This document shows positions 24,102-32,254 of a stretch of DNA of 36,267 bases, one piece after another (position 1 is the first letter of the stretch; each line of letters starts with the position of its first letter). The stretch is from contig JBPCNZ010000078.1 in assembly GCA_051000755.1 (NCBI GenBank), forward strand, positions 1-36,267, written 5' to 3'. The DNA comes from JALZAH01 sp051000755 (GTDB lineage Bacteria > Actinomycetota > Acidimicrobiia > Acidimicrobiales > Palsa-688). A model generated the notes under the pieces. That model was not told the DNA's origin. It saw nothing but the letters and a program-made list of their open reading frames with translations, and made no database searches. A program made the translations under genes and the position numbers.

Positions 24102-24893
24102 ATGCCCGAACCAGGATTCGCCGGAGCCATCTTCGACGTCGACGGGGTTCTCGTCGACTCGCCCCACGAACGGGCCTGGCGAGACTCCCTCCAGGAGCTG
24201 ATGGAGAACGAGTGGTCCGGCATCCGTGACCGGACAACATGGTCGGCCGAGACCTTCAGTCCTCAGGTGTACCAGCAGCTGATGTCCGGCAAGCCGCGGA
24301 TGAGCGGTGCCCTGGCCGCCCTCGAGCACTTCGAGGTCCCTGACCCCCAAGGTCACGTCGATGCCTACGCGGCCCGCAAGCAGGAGCTGGTGGTCAAGCT
24401 GATCGAGGCCGGCGAGTTCGAGGCCTACCCCGACGCCCTGCGCTTCGCGCTGGCCGTTCGGGGCGCGGGGATCCGCACCGCGGCTGCGTCGTCGTCGAAG
24501 AATGCCGGGCTCTTCCTCCGCCAGATCCGGCTGGACACCTTCGCCGAGAAGGAAGGCCTCTCCTACGACTTCCTCCGGCCCGGCCTGAGCCTGCTCGAGT
24601 TCTTCGACGTCGACATCTCCGGACGCGACTTCGCCCAGGGCAAGCCTCATCCGGAGATCTTCCTGACCGCAGCGTCCGAGCTCGACCTGGCGCCCGAGCG
24701 CTGCTTCGTCATCGAAGACGCGACCAGCGGGGTGGAGGCGGCGAAGGCGGGCGGGATGGCGGCCCTGGGGGTGGCCCGGGCCCATGACGATGCCGCCCTC
24801 ACCGCGGCCAAAGCCGATCTCGTCGTCACCTCGCTCGACACGGTCGACGTATCCCTCCTGGCCCGCCACGAGCTGATCCCAAGGACGCCATGA
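24102..24893 (+). CDS. pgmB: Beta-phosphoglucomutase-like HAD enzyme
   Basis: The product has 263 residues from an ATG behind a GAGAGAGAG ribosome binding site. HAD motifs are complete: nucleophile D12 and acid D14 in IFDVDGVLVDS, AAASSSKN as motif II, GKPHPEIF with the conserved lysine as motif III, and VIEDATSGVEAAKAGG as motif IV. The helical cap (about 20-110) is of the beta-PGM type. It interconverts beta-glucose 1-phosphate and glucose 6-phosphate, which is the step required after a GH65 phosphorylase. It is somewhat longer than the usual 220 residues because of insertions around residues 35-60 and 150-180, where related fused or unusual actinobacterial mutases also vary. Its stop overlaps the glucokinase start (ATGA). 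Confidence 0.87.
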   Translation: MPEPGFAGAIFDVDGVLVDSPHERAWRDSLQELMENEWSGIRDRTTWSAETFSPQVYQQLMSGKPRMSGALAALEHFEVPDPQGHVDAYAARKQELVVKLIEAGEFEAYPDALRFALAVRGAGIRTAAASSSKNAGLFLRQIRLDTFAEKEGLSYDFLRPGLSLLEFFDVDISGRDFAQGKPHPEIFLTAASELDLAPERCFVIEDATSGVEAAKAGGMAALGVARAHDDAALTAAKADLVVTSLDTVDVSLLARHELIPRTP

Positions 24894-25891
24894 GCACGCC
24901 CATCCGCCCGGGGGCGACGCTCGCCGCCGGGCCCATCACCTCCGGGGACGACTCGGTCATCGGCGTCGACATCGGCGGCACCAAGATCGCCGCCGGGGTG
25001 GTGGACGGGCGGGGGACGATCGTCGCCAGCACCCGCCGCGACACTCCGGCCGACAACCCGTCGAAGACCCTCGAAGCGATCGCCGATGCCGTGCGCGAGC
25101 TGACCACCACCCACGTCTGCGCGGGAGTAGGTCTCGGCGCCGCCGGTTTCGTCGACGAGAAGCGGTCGACGGTCATGTTCGCCCCCAATCTGGCCTGGCG
25201 CGACGAACGCCTGCGAGCCGAGCTGGAGGGCCTGCTCAGCCTGCCCGTCGTGGTCGAGAACGACGCCAACGCGGCCGCCTGGGCGGAGGCCCGGTTCGGC
25301 GCCGCCCGCGACCAGACCCACGCCGTCGTGCTCACCGTGGGGACCGGCATCGGGGGCGGCATCGTGCTGGACGGGAAGGTGATGCGGGGTCGCTACGGCG
25401 TGGCTGCCGAGGTCGGTCATCTCAACGTCGTGCCCGACGGTCGGCGCTGCGGCTGCGGCCTGCAGGGCTGCTGGGAGCAGTACGGCAGCGGCCGGGCACT
25501 TGTCCAGGAGGCCCGGGAGCAGGCCGTGGTCTCCCCCGCCATGGCGGTGGACCTGCTGGATCTCGCCGGCGGCCGGGCAGAGAACATCACCGGCGAGATG
25601 GTCACGGCTGCGGCCCATGCCGGTGATGTGGCGGCGCTGCAGTGCTTCGAGGAGTTGGGCAAATGGCTCGGTCGGGGCATCGCCCAGCTCGCCGCCATCC
25701 TCGACCCGGGGGTGTTCGTCATCGCCGGTGGGGTGTCGGCGGCCGGCGACGTGCTGCTGGCGCCGACGGAGATCACCTTCCGCCGGCACCTGACCGGCCG
25801 GGGGCACCGCCCGACTGCGGAGGTGCGCATCGCCGAGCTGGGCCCGGAGGCGGGGCTCATCGGAGCAGCCGACCTGGTCCGCCACCAGTGA
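24890..25891 (+). CDS. ROK-family glucokinase
   Basis: The product has 333 residues and is coupled to the HAD gene by ATGA. The phosphate-binding motif is D27-IGGTK, the catalytic aspartate is D125 in VENDANAAAWAE, and TVGTGIGGGIVL forms the second nucleotide loop. H177 in EVGHLNV and the three cysteines C187, C189 and C194 (CGCGLQGC) make the zinc site of ROK kinases. It has no N-terminal DNA-binding domain, so it is a sugar kinase and not a ROK repressor. It would phosphorylate the free glucose released by the GH65 enzyme. The first 20 residues are an extension without known function. The stop lies inside a 17-bp tandem duplication. Confidence 0.93.
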   Translation: MSTPIRPGATLAAGPITSGDDSVIGVDIGGTKIAAGVVDGRGTIVASTRRDTPADNPSKTLEAIADAVRELTTTHVCAGVGLGAAGFVDEKRSTVMFAPNLAWRDERLRAELEGLLSLPVVVENDANAAAWAEARFGAARDQTHAVVLTVGTGIGGGIVLDGKVMRGRYGVAAEVGHLNVVPDGRRCGCGLQGCWEQYGSGRALVQEAREQAVVSPAMAVDLLDLAGGRAENITGEMVTAAAHAGDVAALQCFEELGKWLGRGIAQLAAILDPGVFVIAGGVSAAGDVLLAPTEITFRRHLTGRGHRPTAEVRIAELGPEAGLIGAADLVRHQ

Positions 25892-25908
25892 GGGTCCGCC
25901 ACCAGTGA
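25876..25908. repeat. 17-bp tandem duplication over the glucokinase stop codon
   Basis: GGTCCGCCACCAGTGA occurs at 25876-25891 and again at 25893-25908, a direct repeat with period 17. The first copy encodes the last residues and stop of the ROK kinase; the second lies in the spacer before the MFS gene and carries no reading function. Confidence 0.9.
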
Positions 25909-25980
25909 TGGTGTGCCCCGCGCCAGGCTGGTCCCGTCGGGCCATTGTCAGGAGCGAACGCCGGCGTTAGGGTGCTGCAA

Positions 25981-27414
25981 ATGGTCGACAGGTCCGGTGG
26001 TGCAGACAGCACGGGAGCGGAGGCAGACCTGGCCGGGGCCGGTGGGCCGGGGCGAGCGGTGGTGTGGACGGCGGCGATCACCGCTCTCGGCGGGTTGCTG
26101 TTCGGCTACGACACCGGGGTGGTCTCGGGTGCCCTCCTCTTCTTGAAGGACGACTTCCACCACATCACCTCGTTCCAGAAGGAACTGGTCACCAGCCTGC
26201 TGCTGGTCGGAGCGGCGATCGGGGCGATCGGGGCCGGCCGGGTGGCCGACCGGATCGGGCGGCGACCGACGATCCTGCTCACCGCCTCCATCTTCGTGGT
26301 CGGCGTGCTCGGCGCCGCCTTCTCGCCCGTGTTCGGCGTTCTCCTGGCTGCCCGAATCGTCATCGGTCTGGCCGTGGGGTCGGCGTCGATGGTCGTGCCC
26401 ATGTACATCGGCGAAGCCGCCCCCCCCAAGTTCCGGGGGGCGCTGGTCAGCTTCAACCAGCTGGCCATCACCTCGGGCATCCTCGTCTCCTACCTCACCG
26501 ACTACGGCCTGGCCTCGTCACGCAACTGGCGGCTGATGTTCGGCTTGGCGGCCATACCCGCCGCCCTGCTGTTCGTCGGGATGCTGACCCAGGCGGAGAG
26601 CCCGGAGTGGCTGGTCACCCACGACCGTGAGGACGATGCCCGCCGGGTGCTCTCCCGCCTGCGCCACGATGGCAACGTCGACGTGGAGCTGGCCAGCATG
26701 AAAGAGGGGATGCAGCGTCAGAACGTCACCATCACCGAGCTCCTCAGTCCCCGCCTGCGGGGGGCGCTCACCCTGGGGGTGCTGCTGGCCGTCTTCCAAC
26801 AGGTAACCGGGATCAACACCATCATCTACTACGCCCCCACCCTGCTCAACAACGCGGGCCTGGGCTCGTCGTCGGCGCTCCTGGCCAACGTGATCAACGG
26901 GGGGATCAACGTCGGCATGACCCTCGTAGCCATCCGCCTCCTCGACCGGGTCGGGCGGCGCACCCTGCTGATCTGCGGGACGTCCGGCATGGTCCTGGCC
27001 CTGTTCGTGATCGCGGTGACCTTCCAGGTCGGCGGCTCCCACCTGACCGGCACCGCTGCCGTCGTCACCATCGTCTTCCTGTTCTTCTACACCGGGTCGT
27101 TCGCCATCGGGCTGGGCCCGGTGTTCTGGCTGCTCATCAGTGAGATCTACCCGGTGCGGGTCCGGGCCCCGGCCATGAGCGTCGCCACCTTCGCCAACTG
27201 GGCGGCCAACTTCGTGGTGACGATCTCCTTCCTCACCTTGCTCAGCGCCATCACCGACGCCGGCACGTTCTTCCTCTTCGGCTTCCTCAGCCTGGTCGCG
27301 CTGCTCTACTTCTGGCGCCGGGTGCCGGAGACCAAGGGACTGCGCCTGGAGGACATCGGGGCCCAGATCGAGGGTCGGCGCCTGACGCCGGGCGCCATGG
27401 CCGCCAAGCGCTGA
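25981..27414 (+). CDS. MFS sugar porter
   Basis: The product has 477 residues from ATG 25981; TTG 25945 and GTG 25972 are weaker upstream options. It has twelve hydrophobic segments and the sugar-porter signatures: FGYDTGVVSGALLF in helix 1, GRVADRIGRRP after helix 2, ESPEWLV before the central loop, QQVTGINTIIYYAP in helix 7, DRVGRRTLL, and VPETKG at the end of helix 12. Such proteins usually import monosaccharides or disaccharides with protons. Placed at the end of the GH65, HAD and ROK set, it is the likely uptake route for the disaccharide or glucose. The N-terminus has about 25 extra residues rich in Gly and Ala. There is no obvious terminator behind it. Confidence 0.92.
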   Translation: MVDRSGGADSTGAEADLAGAGGPGRAVVWTAAITALGGLLFGYDTGVVSGALLFLKDDFHHITSFQKELVTSLLLVGAAIGAIGAGRVADRIGRRPTILLTASIFVVGVLGAAFSPVFGVLLAARIVIGLAVGSASMVVPMYIGEAAPPKFRGALVSFNQLAITSGILVSYLTDYGLASSRNWRLMFGLAAIPAALLFVGMLTQAESPEWLVTHDREDDARRVLSRLRHDGNVDVELASMKEGMQRQNVTITELLSPRLRGALTLGVLLAVFQQVTGINTIIYYAPTLLNNAGLGSSSALLANVINGGINVGMTLVAIRLLDRVGRRTLLICGTSGMVLALFVIAVTFQVGGSHLTGTAAVVTIVFLFFYTGSFAIGLGPVFWLLISEIYPVRVRAPAMSVATFANWAANFVVTISFLTLLSAITDAGTFFLFGFLSLVALLYFWRRVPETKGLRLEDIGAQIEGRRLTPGAMAAKR

Positions 27415-27517
27415 GGGCCCTTCCCCCGGTTCAGGAGCGACCCCGCGCCGGAGCTGTCGACCAAGGCCGGGCATGAGGGCGTGTCATCGCCGTGGGTGGA
27501 GAAGCGCAGCTGCCGGC

Positions 27518-27928
27518 TCAGAGTTTGCCGGCGACGTCGCCGGGCGGGCGGGCCAGCGTCGTGGGGTTGAACGCCAGCGGGCTCCCGCTCCCGTACATGT
27601 TGGCATCCGTGCCCTGGATCCCGGGGTACTGGCCGAGCGCGAAGTACAGGATGGCCGAGTGTTGCATCTCGACGGGATGGATGGTGGCCGCCACCGCCAC
27701 CGCTGAGGGTGTGCTCAGCACGGCCACGCCGCTCTGGTAGGTCTGGGCGGCGATGTTCTCGACCAGCAACGCCAGCTTGAGCAAGCCACCGATGTCGGTG
27801 ACCTTGCCGAAGGCGCTGTTGACGGTCGGCGTCAGGGCCGGGTCGGTGCCGGTCACCGCCGGCTTGCCGGCCGCCGCGAGCACCGAGTTCCACGCCTTGC
27901 CGTGATCGACGTGCTGGCCCATGGCCAC
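27518..27928 (-). CDS. Ferritin-like domain protein, N-terminally truncated
   Basis: The product has 136 residues from GTG 27928 (or ATG 27922). It contains HVDHGKAWNSVLAAAGKP, then ENIAAQTYQSGVAVL and IHPVEMQHSAILYFALGQYP, which form the second half of a ferritin-like four-helix bundle found in secreted actinobacterial proteins with a ferritin_2-type domain. Those proteins usually exceed 200 residues and begin with a signal peptide and a first pair of helices that carry half of the metal ligands. Both are absent here, and upstream sequence in all three minus frames does not look like them. No ribosome binding site is seen. It is probably a remnant left by a deletion near 27925. It faces the MFS gene convergently. 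Confidence 0.65.
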   Translation of the reverse strand: MAMGQHVDHGKAWNSVLAAAGKPAVTGTDPALTPTVNSAFGKVTDIGGLLKLALLVENIAAQTYQSGVAVLSTPSAVAVAATIHPVEMQHSAILYFALGQYPGIQGTDANMYGSGSPLAFNPTTLARPPGDVAGKL

Positions 27929-28026
27929 CCCAGTTGAGCTACATCTCCGAAGAGCTGGCCACCCTCGCCGACCTGGCCGGACGGGCCACAGCCGGTTCTG
28001 CGCCCGGCGCGGGACGGCGCTCCTGA
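27922..28026 (+). pseudogene. Possible 3' remnant of a plus-strand gene
   Basis: In frame 1 this stretch reads QLSYISEELATLADLAGRA and continues for 12 more residues to a TGA at 28024. GC at third positions is high, as in real genes of the window, and the helix-like sequence is more protein-like than the other frames. No start codon fits, and the frame is not convincing further upstream. It may be the tail of a gene whose 5' part was lost together with the 5' half of the adjacent ferritin-like gene. The family is not recognisable. Confidence 0.3.
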
Positions 28027-28057
28027 GGCTGCTGTTGCTGAGGCTGCTGTCGGGTGC

Positions 28058-29149
28058 TCACGGCGCCCACTGGGCGTTGCCGAGATCAGCCTCGTCGGAG
28101 CTGGGGGTGTCAGCGCCGGCCGCTTCGGGACTGGCAGGCGAACGGGTGGCCGCGGCGAGGTCGGCGGGCCCGACGTTACGCGGGTGGTGACAGGCCGCCA
28201 GGTGGCCGCCTGGGTATTCGGTGAGCGGCGGTTCGACGGTGCGACACAGCTCGGTGGCGTAGGCACAGCGGGTGTGGAACCGACACCCTGCGGGCGGGTC
28301 GATGGGGCTCGGTAGCTCCCCTTCGAGCACGTGGCGCTCCCGGCTGCGGTTGCGCCTCGGGTCGGGGATGGGAATAGCGTTGAGCAGGCTGGCCGTGTAC
28401 GGATGCACCGGCCGGGTGTAGAGCTCCTCGGCCGGGGACACCTCCACCACCTTGCCCAGGTACATCACCGCGATGCGGTCGGAGACATGGCGAACGACGC
28501 TCAGATCGTGGGCCACGAAGACATACGACAGACCGAACGTGTCCTGCAGGTCGTCGAGGAGGTTGACCACCTGAGCCTGGATCGACACGTCGAGGGCGGA
28601 CACAGGCTCGTCCAGCACGATGAGGCGCGGCTCGACAGCCAGGGCGCGCGCCACCCCCACCCGCTGGCGTTGACCGCCAGAGAACTCATGGGGGAAGCGG
28701 TTGACATGCTCAGGGTTGAGGCCGACCTGGGCCAACAGTTGTCGCACCCGCTCCTCGGTGCCACCCTCAGGGCGATCCCCCAGCTTCAGCCCGGCGCCGA
28801 CGATCTGCCCGACCCGCTTACGGGGGTTGAGCGAGGCCTGGGGATCCTGAAAGACCATCTGCACCTCGGCGCGAAAGGGGCGCAGGCCCCGCTGATTGAG
28901 GTGGGTGACCTCGTTGCCGCGGTAACGGATGCGGCCGCCGGTGGGCGTCAAGAGGCGCAGGACGGTGCGGGCCAGGGTGGTCTTGCCGCAACCAGACTCG
29001 CCCACCAGCCCGAGGGTCTCCCCTTCCGCCAGCGAGAAGGTGACGTCATCGACAGCCTGAACCGATCCTCGGGTCCGCCCGAGCATGCCGGAGCGGACCG
29101 GGAAGTACACCCGGAGGTGCTCGACCTCGAGGAGAGGTGTGGCGCTCAT
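28058..29149 (-). CDS. Peptide/nickel ABC transporter ATP-binding protein (DppF/OppF-like)
   Basis: The product has 363 residues from ATG 29149, which overlaps the stop of the preceding gene (ATGA). Walker A is GESGCGKT at about 50-57. The Q-loop is in MVFQDPQASLNPR, the signature is FSGGQRQRVGVARAL, Walker B is LIVLDEP and the H-loop is VAHDLS. The C-terminal oligopeptide-transporter extension has four cysteines (CRFHTRC, then ELC and AAC), a spacing that in related Dpp ATPases can hold an iron-sulfur cluster. The last 40 residues are low-complexity. It is the second ATPase of the five-gene importer and would act as a heterodimer with the next upstream ATPase on the cytoplasmic face. Confidence 0.95.
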   Translation of the reverse strand: MSATPLLEVEHLRVYFPVRSGMLGRTRGSVQAVDDVTFSLAEGETLGLVGESGCGKTTLARTVLRLLTPTGGRIRYRGNEVTHLNQRGLRPFRAEVQMVFQDPQASLNPRKRVGQIVGAGLKLGDRPEGGTEERVRQLLAQVGLNPEHVNRFPHEFSGGQRQRVGVARALAVEPRLIVLDEPVSALDVSIQAQVVNLLDDLQDTFGLSYVFVAHDLSVVRHVSDRIAVMYLGKVVEVSPAEELYTRPVHPYTASLLNAIPIPDPRRNRSRERHVLEGELPSPIDPPAGCRFHTRCAYATELCRTVEPPLTEYPGGHLAACHHPRNVGPADLAAATRSPASPEAAGADTPSSDEADLGNAQWAP

Positions 29150-30210
29150 CAGCCTTGCCCCCCGCCGCCTTCGGCTCCGGCTGCCACCGGCAGGCCGATG
29201 GCGTCGCCGACGACCCGCAGCTCCCGCTTGGCGGTAAGCGACAGCCAGCACCGGTCCCGGTGGTCGGCGGAACCGGCATCACGGGCCTCCAAGGGGGGCA
29301 CGTCGACACATCGATCGAAGCTGTACGGGCAGCGGGGCTGGAAGTGGCAGCCATCGGGGGGATGGAGCAACGACGGCGGGGTGCCGGCGATGGTCGGCAG
29401 GCGGTCCGGGCGCTCCTTGTCGACACGCGGGACCGACCCGAGCAAACCCCACGTGTAGGGATGGAGAGGGTCATAGAAAAGCTCGTCGAGGGAGCCCTGC
29501 TCCACCACCCGCCCGGCATACATGACGACGATGCGGTCAGCGACATCGGCGATGACGCCGAGATCGTGGGTGATGATGATCACCGCCACGCCGGACTCGC
29601 GCCGCACCTCGTCGATCTCAGCCAGGATCTGAGCCTGGATGGTCACGTCGAGGGCGGTGGTGGGCTCGTCGGCGATCAGTACCTCCGGCGAGCAGGAGAG
29701 GGCCATGGCAATCATGACCCTCTGGCGCATCCCACCGGAGAACTCATGGGGAAAGGACCTGACCCGTTCGGAGGGGCGGGGTATGCCCACCCGGCGGAGC
29801 AGATCGATGGCCCGGGCCCAGGCCGCCTTCTTGGAGACCCGTTCGTGAGCACGGATCTGCTCCACGATCTGTTCGCCCACCCGATGGACCGGGTTGAGGG
29901 CGGTCATGGGGTCCTGGAAGATCATGGCCACCCTCGAGCCTCGGATGTGGCGAAGCTCGTCCTCGCTGGCGCCGATCAGCTCGGTGCCGTCCAGGATGGC
30001 GCGACCCGAGAAGGTGGCATTGGGCGAACGAGTGAGGCCCAGCAGGCTCAGCGCCGTCACCGACTTGCCCGACCCGGACTCGCCGACGACACCCAGCACC
30101 TCGCCGGGGTCGAGCGAGAACGACACGTCGTCCACGGCCTGCACCACCCCTTCCTCGGTAAGGAACGAGACCCGGAGGTGATCGACGGAGAGAAGCGGGT
30201 TGGCGGTCAC
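29149..30210 (-). CDS. Peptide/nickel ABC transporter ATP-binding protein (DppD/OppD-like)
   Basis: The product has 353 residues from GTG 30210, which overlaps the stop of the DppB-like gene (GTGA). Walker A is GESGSGKS at 43-50. The Q-loop is in AMIFQDPMTALNPVHRVGEQ, the signature is FSGGMRQRVMIAMAL, Walker B is VLIADEP and the H-loop is IITHDLG. The C-terminal extension again has the cysteine motif (CHFQPRC, then DRC and later CW). The frame is open far upstream, but that part overlaps the permease gene in another frame. It pairs with the downstream ATPase to drive uptake through the two permeases. Its stop overlaps the start of the next gene by four bases. Confidence 0.95.
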   Translation of the reverse strand: MTANPLLSVDHLRVSFLTEEGVVQAVDDVSFSLDPGEVLGVVGESGSGKSVTALSLLGLTRSPNATFSGRAILDGTELIGASEDELRHIRGSRVAMIFQDPMTALNPVHRVGEQIVEQIRAHERVSKKAAWARAIDLLRRVGIPRPSERVRSFPHEFSGGMRQRVMIAMALSCSPEVLIADEPTTALDVTIQAQILAEIDEVRRESGVAVIIITHDLGVIADVADRIVVMYAGRVVEQGSLDELFYDPLHPYTWGLLGSVPRVDKERPDRLPTIAGTPPSLLHPPDGCHFQPRCPYSFDRCVDVPPLEARDAGSADHRDRCWLSLTAKRELRVVGDAIGLPVAAGAEGGGGQG

Positions 30211-31157
30211 GCCGCCAACCGGATCCTGGGATCCAACCCGGCGTAGACCACATCGACCACGGCAGAGAGCAGGACCACGAAGAAGGCCCCGAAGAGGGTG
30301 ATGACGAGGATGGGCGGAACGTCGAGGGCGGCGATCGACTGGGCCGCATATTGGCCCACACCGTCGAGGTTGAACACCGTCTCGACCACGATGGCTCCTC
30401 CACCCACGACGGCGGCGAAGTCCAAGCCCCACAGGGAGACGATGGGGATGAGCGAGGTCCGCAGGACGTGGCTGAGCAGCACCCGCCGGCGGGAGAGACC
30501 CTTGGCCCGAGCGGTGCGCACGAAGTCCTCGCTGAGGGTGTCGACCACGTTGGACCGAAGCACCTGGGAATAGATGCCGATGTAGAGGACGGCGAGGCTG
30601 AACCACGGCAGGATCATGTGGACGAACCACTGCCCCGGACTGGTGCTGATCCCGACATAGCCGCCGTTGGGAAAGATGTGGACCTTGAATGCCAGAAGGT
30701 ACAAGGCGACGGCGCCGACCACGAACGAAGGCGCGGAGATGCCGAAGAAGCTCAACACGGTGAGGGACGTATCGGTCGCCCGTCCTGCGTGCAGCGCGCT
30801 GATGAGACCGAACCCGATGCCGAACAGCAGCCACAGCAGTGTTGCCCCGACGGCCAAGGACACGGTGGCCGGGAGACCCCGCTTGATCTGAGACATCACG
30901 GTGACATGCTGGGTGTAGGACTGGATCTCGCCGGAGAAGATCTGCTTCATGGTGCGGCCGTACTGGACGTAGATGGGCTTGTCGAAGCCGTACGCCTTCT
31001 CCACCGACACGATGTTGGCGGGGCTGGCGGTGCGACCGGCCAGGCGAAGGGCGGGATTGCCGTTGGGGATCTTCTCGAAGATCAAGAAGGTGAGGATGCT
31101 GATGGCGAACAGGACGACCACAGCGGCGGCGAAGCGACGCACGGCGAAGCGGAGCAT
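30207..31157 (-). CDS. Peptide/nickel ABC transporter permease (DppB/OppB-like)
   Basis: The product has 316 residues from ATG 31157, sharing an ATGA with the upstream permease stop. The N-terminal FAVRRFAAAVVVLFAISILT helix is typical of DppB-type permeases, followed by the long outer loop (about 35-100). Five further helices make up the transmembrane core. The cytoplasmic EAA loop that contacts the ATPases reads SEDFVRTARAKGLSRRRVLL. It forms the channel together with the DppC-like subunit. In most Dpp operons the DppB gene precedes DppC; here the order is reversed. Confidence 0.95.
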   Translation of the reverse strand: MLRFAVRRFAAAVVVLFAISILTFLIFEKIPNGNPALRLAGRTASPANIVSVEKAYGFDKPIYVQYGRTMKQIFSGEIQSYTQHVTVMSQIKRGLPATVSLAVGATLLWLLFGIGFGLISALHAGRATDTSLTVLSFFGISAPSFVVGAVALYLLAFKVHIFPNGGYVGISTSPGQWFVHMILPWFSLAVLYIGIYSQVLRSNVVDTLSEDFVRTARAKGLSRRRVLLSHVLRTSLIPIVSLWGLDFAAVVGGGAIVVETVFNLDGVGQYAAQSIAALDVPPILVITLFGAFFVVLLSAVVDVVYAGLDPRIRLAA

Positions 31158-32218
31158 CAGCGCTCGATCCGGATCCGCGCTCGCGGATCGAGGGCGGACC
31201 GGAGCCCGTCGCCGAACACGTTGACCCCGAGGACGGCCGCCACCAGCGTCAGCCCCGGCACCAGGACCAGGTGGGGGGCGGCCGTTATCAAGGTGATCCC
31301 GTTGGAGATCATCGTCCCCCAGGACGCGTTGGGTGCCTGTACACCCGCACCCAGGAAGGACAGCGATGCCTCGAGGACGATCGACTGGGCCAGCTGGAGG
31401 GCGACGAACACCACCATCGTGGAGAACAGGTTGGGGAAGATCTCCGTCGCCATGATGCGGATGTGGCCGTAGCCGAGGCAACGGGCGGCATCGACATACT
31501 CACGCTCGCGCATGGTGAGGACCTGGCCCCGGATGGGGCGGGCCACGTAGGGGATGTACACCACGCCGATCACGAGGGCGGGGATGAAGTCGGAGCTGCC
31601 CCGCACGTGCAGCGGACCGATGCTTATGCCTCCGAGAGCCAACGTGACGCCGAGGGCAATACCGAGCAGGAGGGCCGGATAGGCCCAGATGAGGTCGAGC
31701 AGTCGTGAGAGGAGACCGTCGACCCAGCCCCGGAAGTAGCCGGAGACGATGCCCACCAGGGCGGCCAGCACCATGGTGATGACCGTGGCCAGCACGCCGA
31801 TCTCGATCGAGTTGCGCCCGCCGTAAAGCAGGCGCACGGCGCTGTCGCGTCCCTCAGAGTCGGCGCCGAAGAAGAACCGGCTATGCCAGGTGGGACCGAT
31901 CGGGACGCCGGTCAACGAGACCACGTTGACCTTCTTGCCCCCAACCTTGATGACGTCGCTGATGTGGGTGACGTTCGGACCGGTGTGGGCGATGTGGCCG
32001 GCATAGAGCGGAGCCAGCAGGCTGGCGATGACGATGACGATGAACATGGCCCCGAAGGCGAGGGCGGTGCGGTTGCGCCGCAGGCGTCGGGCCGCGAGCC
32101 GGTACGGGCCGACGCCGACGGTGTCCTCCTCGCCCAACGGGGCCAGGACGGCGGCTCCGTCGGTATCCGTGACCGCCCGGCCGATGCCGGGCTGGTCAGG
32201 CTGCTGGCGTACGGACAT
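31157..32218 (-). CDS. Peptide/nickel ABC transporter permease (DppC/OppC-like)
   Basis: The product has 353 residues from ATG 32218, preceded by GAAGGGG. A 40-residue cytoplasmic N-terminus is followed by RRLRRNRTALAFGAMF, the OppC_N-type first helix. A loop of about 60 residues has the FFFGADSEGRDSAVRLLYGG segment, the usual GTDxxGRDxxSR variant of this family. The EAA loop reads REYVDAARCLGYGHIRIMA, and the chain ends in LDPRARIRIER. It is the partner permease of the DppB-like subunit. The spacing to the lipoprotein gene is 36 bases, so it is the second gene of the operon. Confidence 0.95.
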   Translation of the reverse strand: MSVRQQPDQPGIGRAVTDTDGAAVLAPLGEEDTVGVGPYRLAARRLRRNRTALAFGAMFIVIVIASLLAPLYAGHIAHTGPNVTHISDVIKVGGKKVNVVSLTGVPIGPTWHSRFFFGADSEGRDSAVRLLYGGRNSIEIGVLATVITMVLAALVGIVSGYFRGWVDGLLSRLLDLIWAYPALLLGIALGVTLALGGISIGPLHVRGSSDFIPALVIGVVYIPYVARPIRGQVLTMREREYVDAARCLGYGHIRIMATEIFPNLFSTMVVFVALQLAQSIVLEASLSFLGAGVQAPNASWGTMISNGITLITAAPHLVLVPGLTLVAAVLGVNVFGDGLRSALDPRARIRIER

Positions 32219-32254
32219 GAACCCCTTCGGCCTCAGGAGCGGAACGGGCCGGCG

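Noticed and set aside
21672..24869. Minus-strand open frame of 1065 codons over the GH65 and HAD genes
   Set aside because: It lies opposite two clearly identified enzymes and has no motifs; its length is an effect of base composition.
28022..28050. TGAGGCTGCTG repeated twice, considered as a CRISPR-like or regulatory repeat
   Set aside because: Only two short copies with a four-base spacer in a GC-rich tail region; a simple local duplication.
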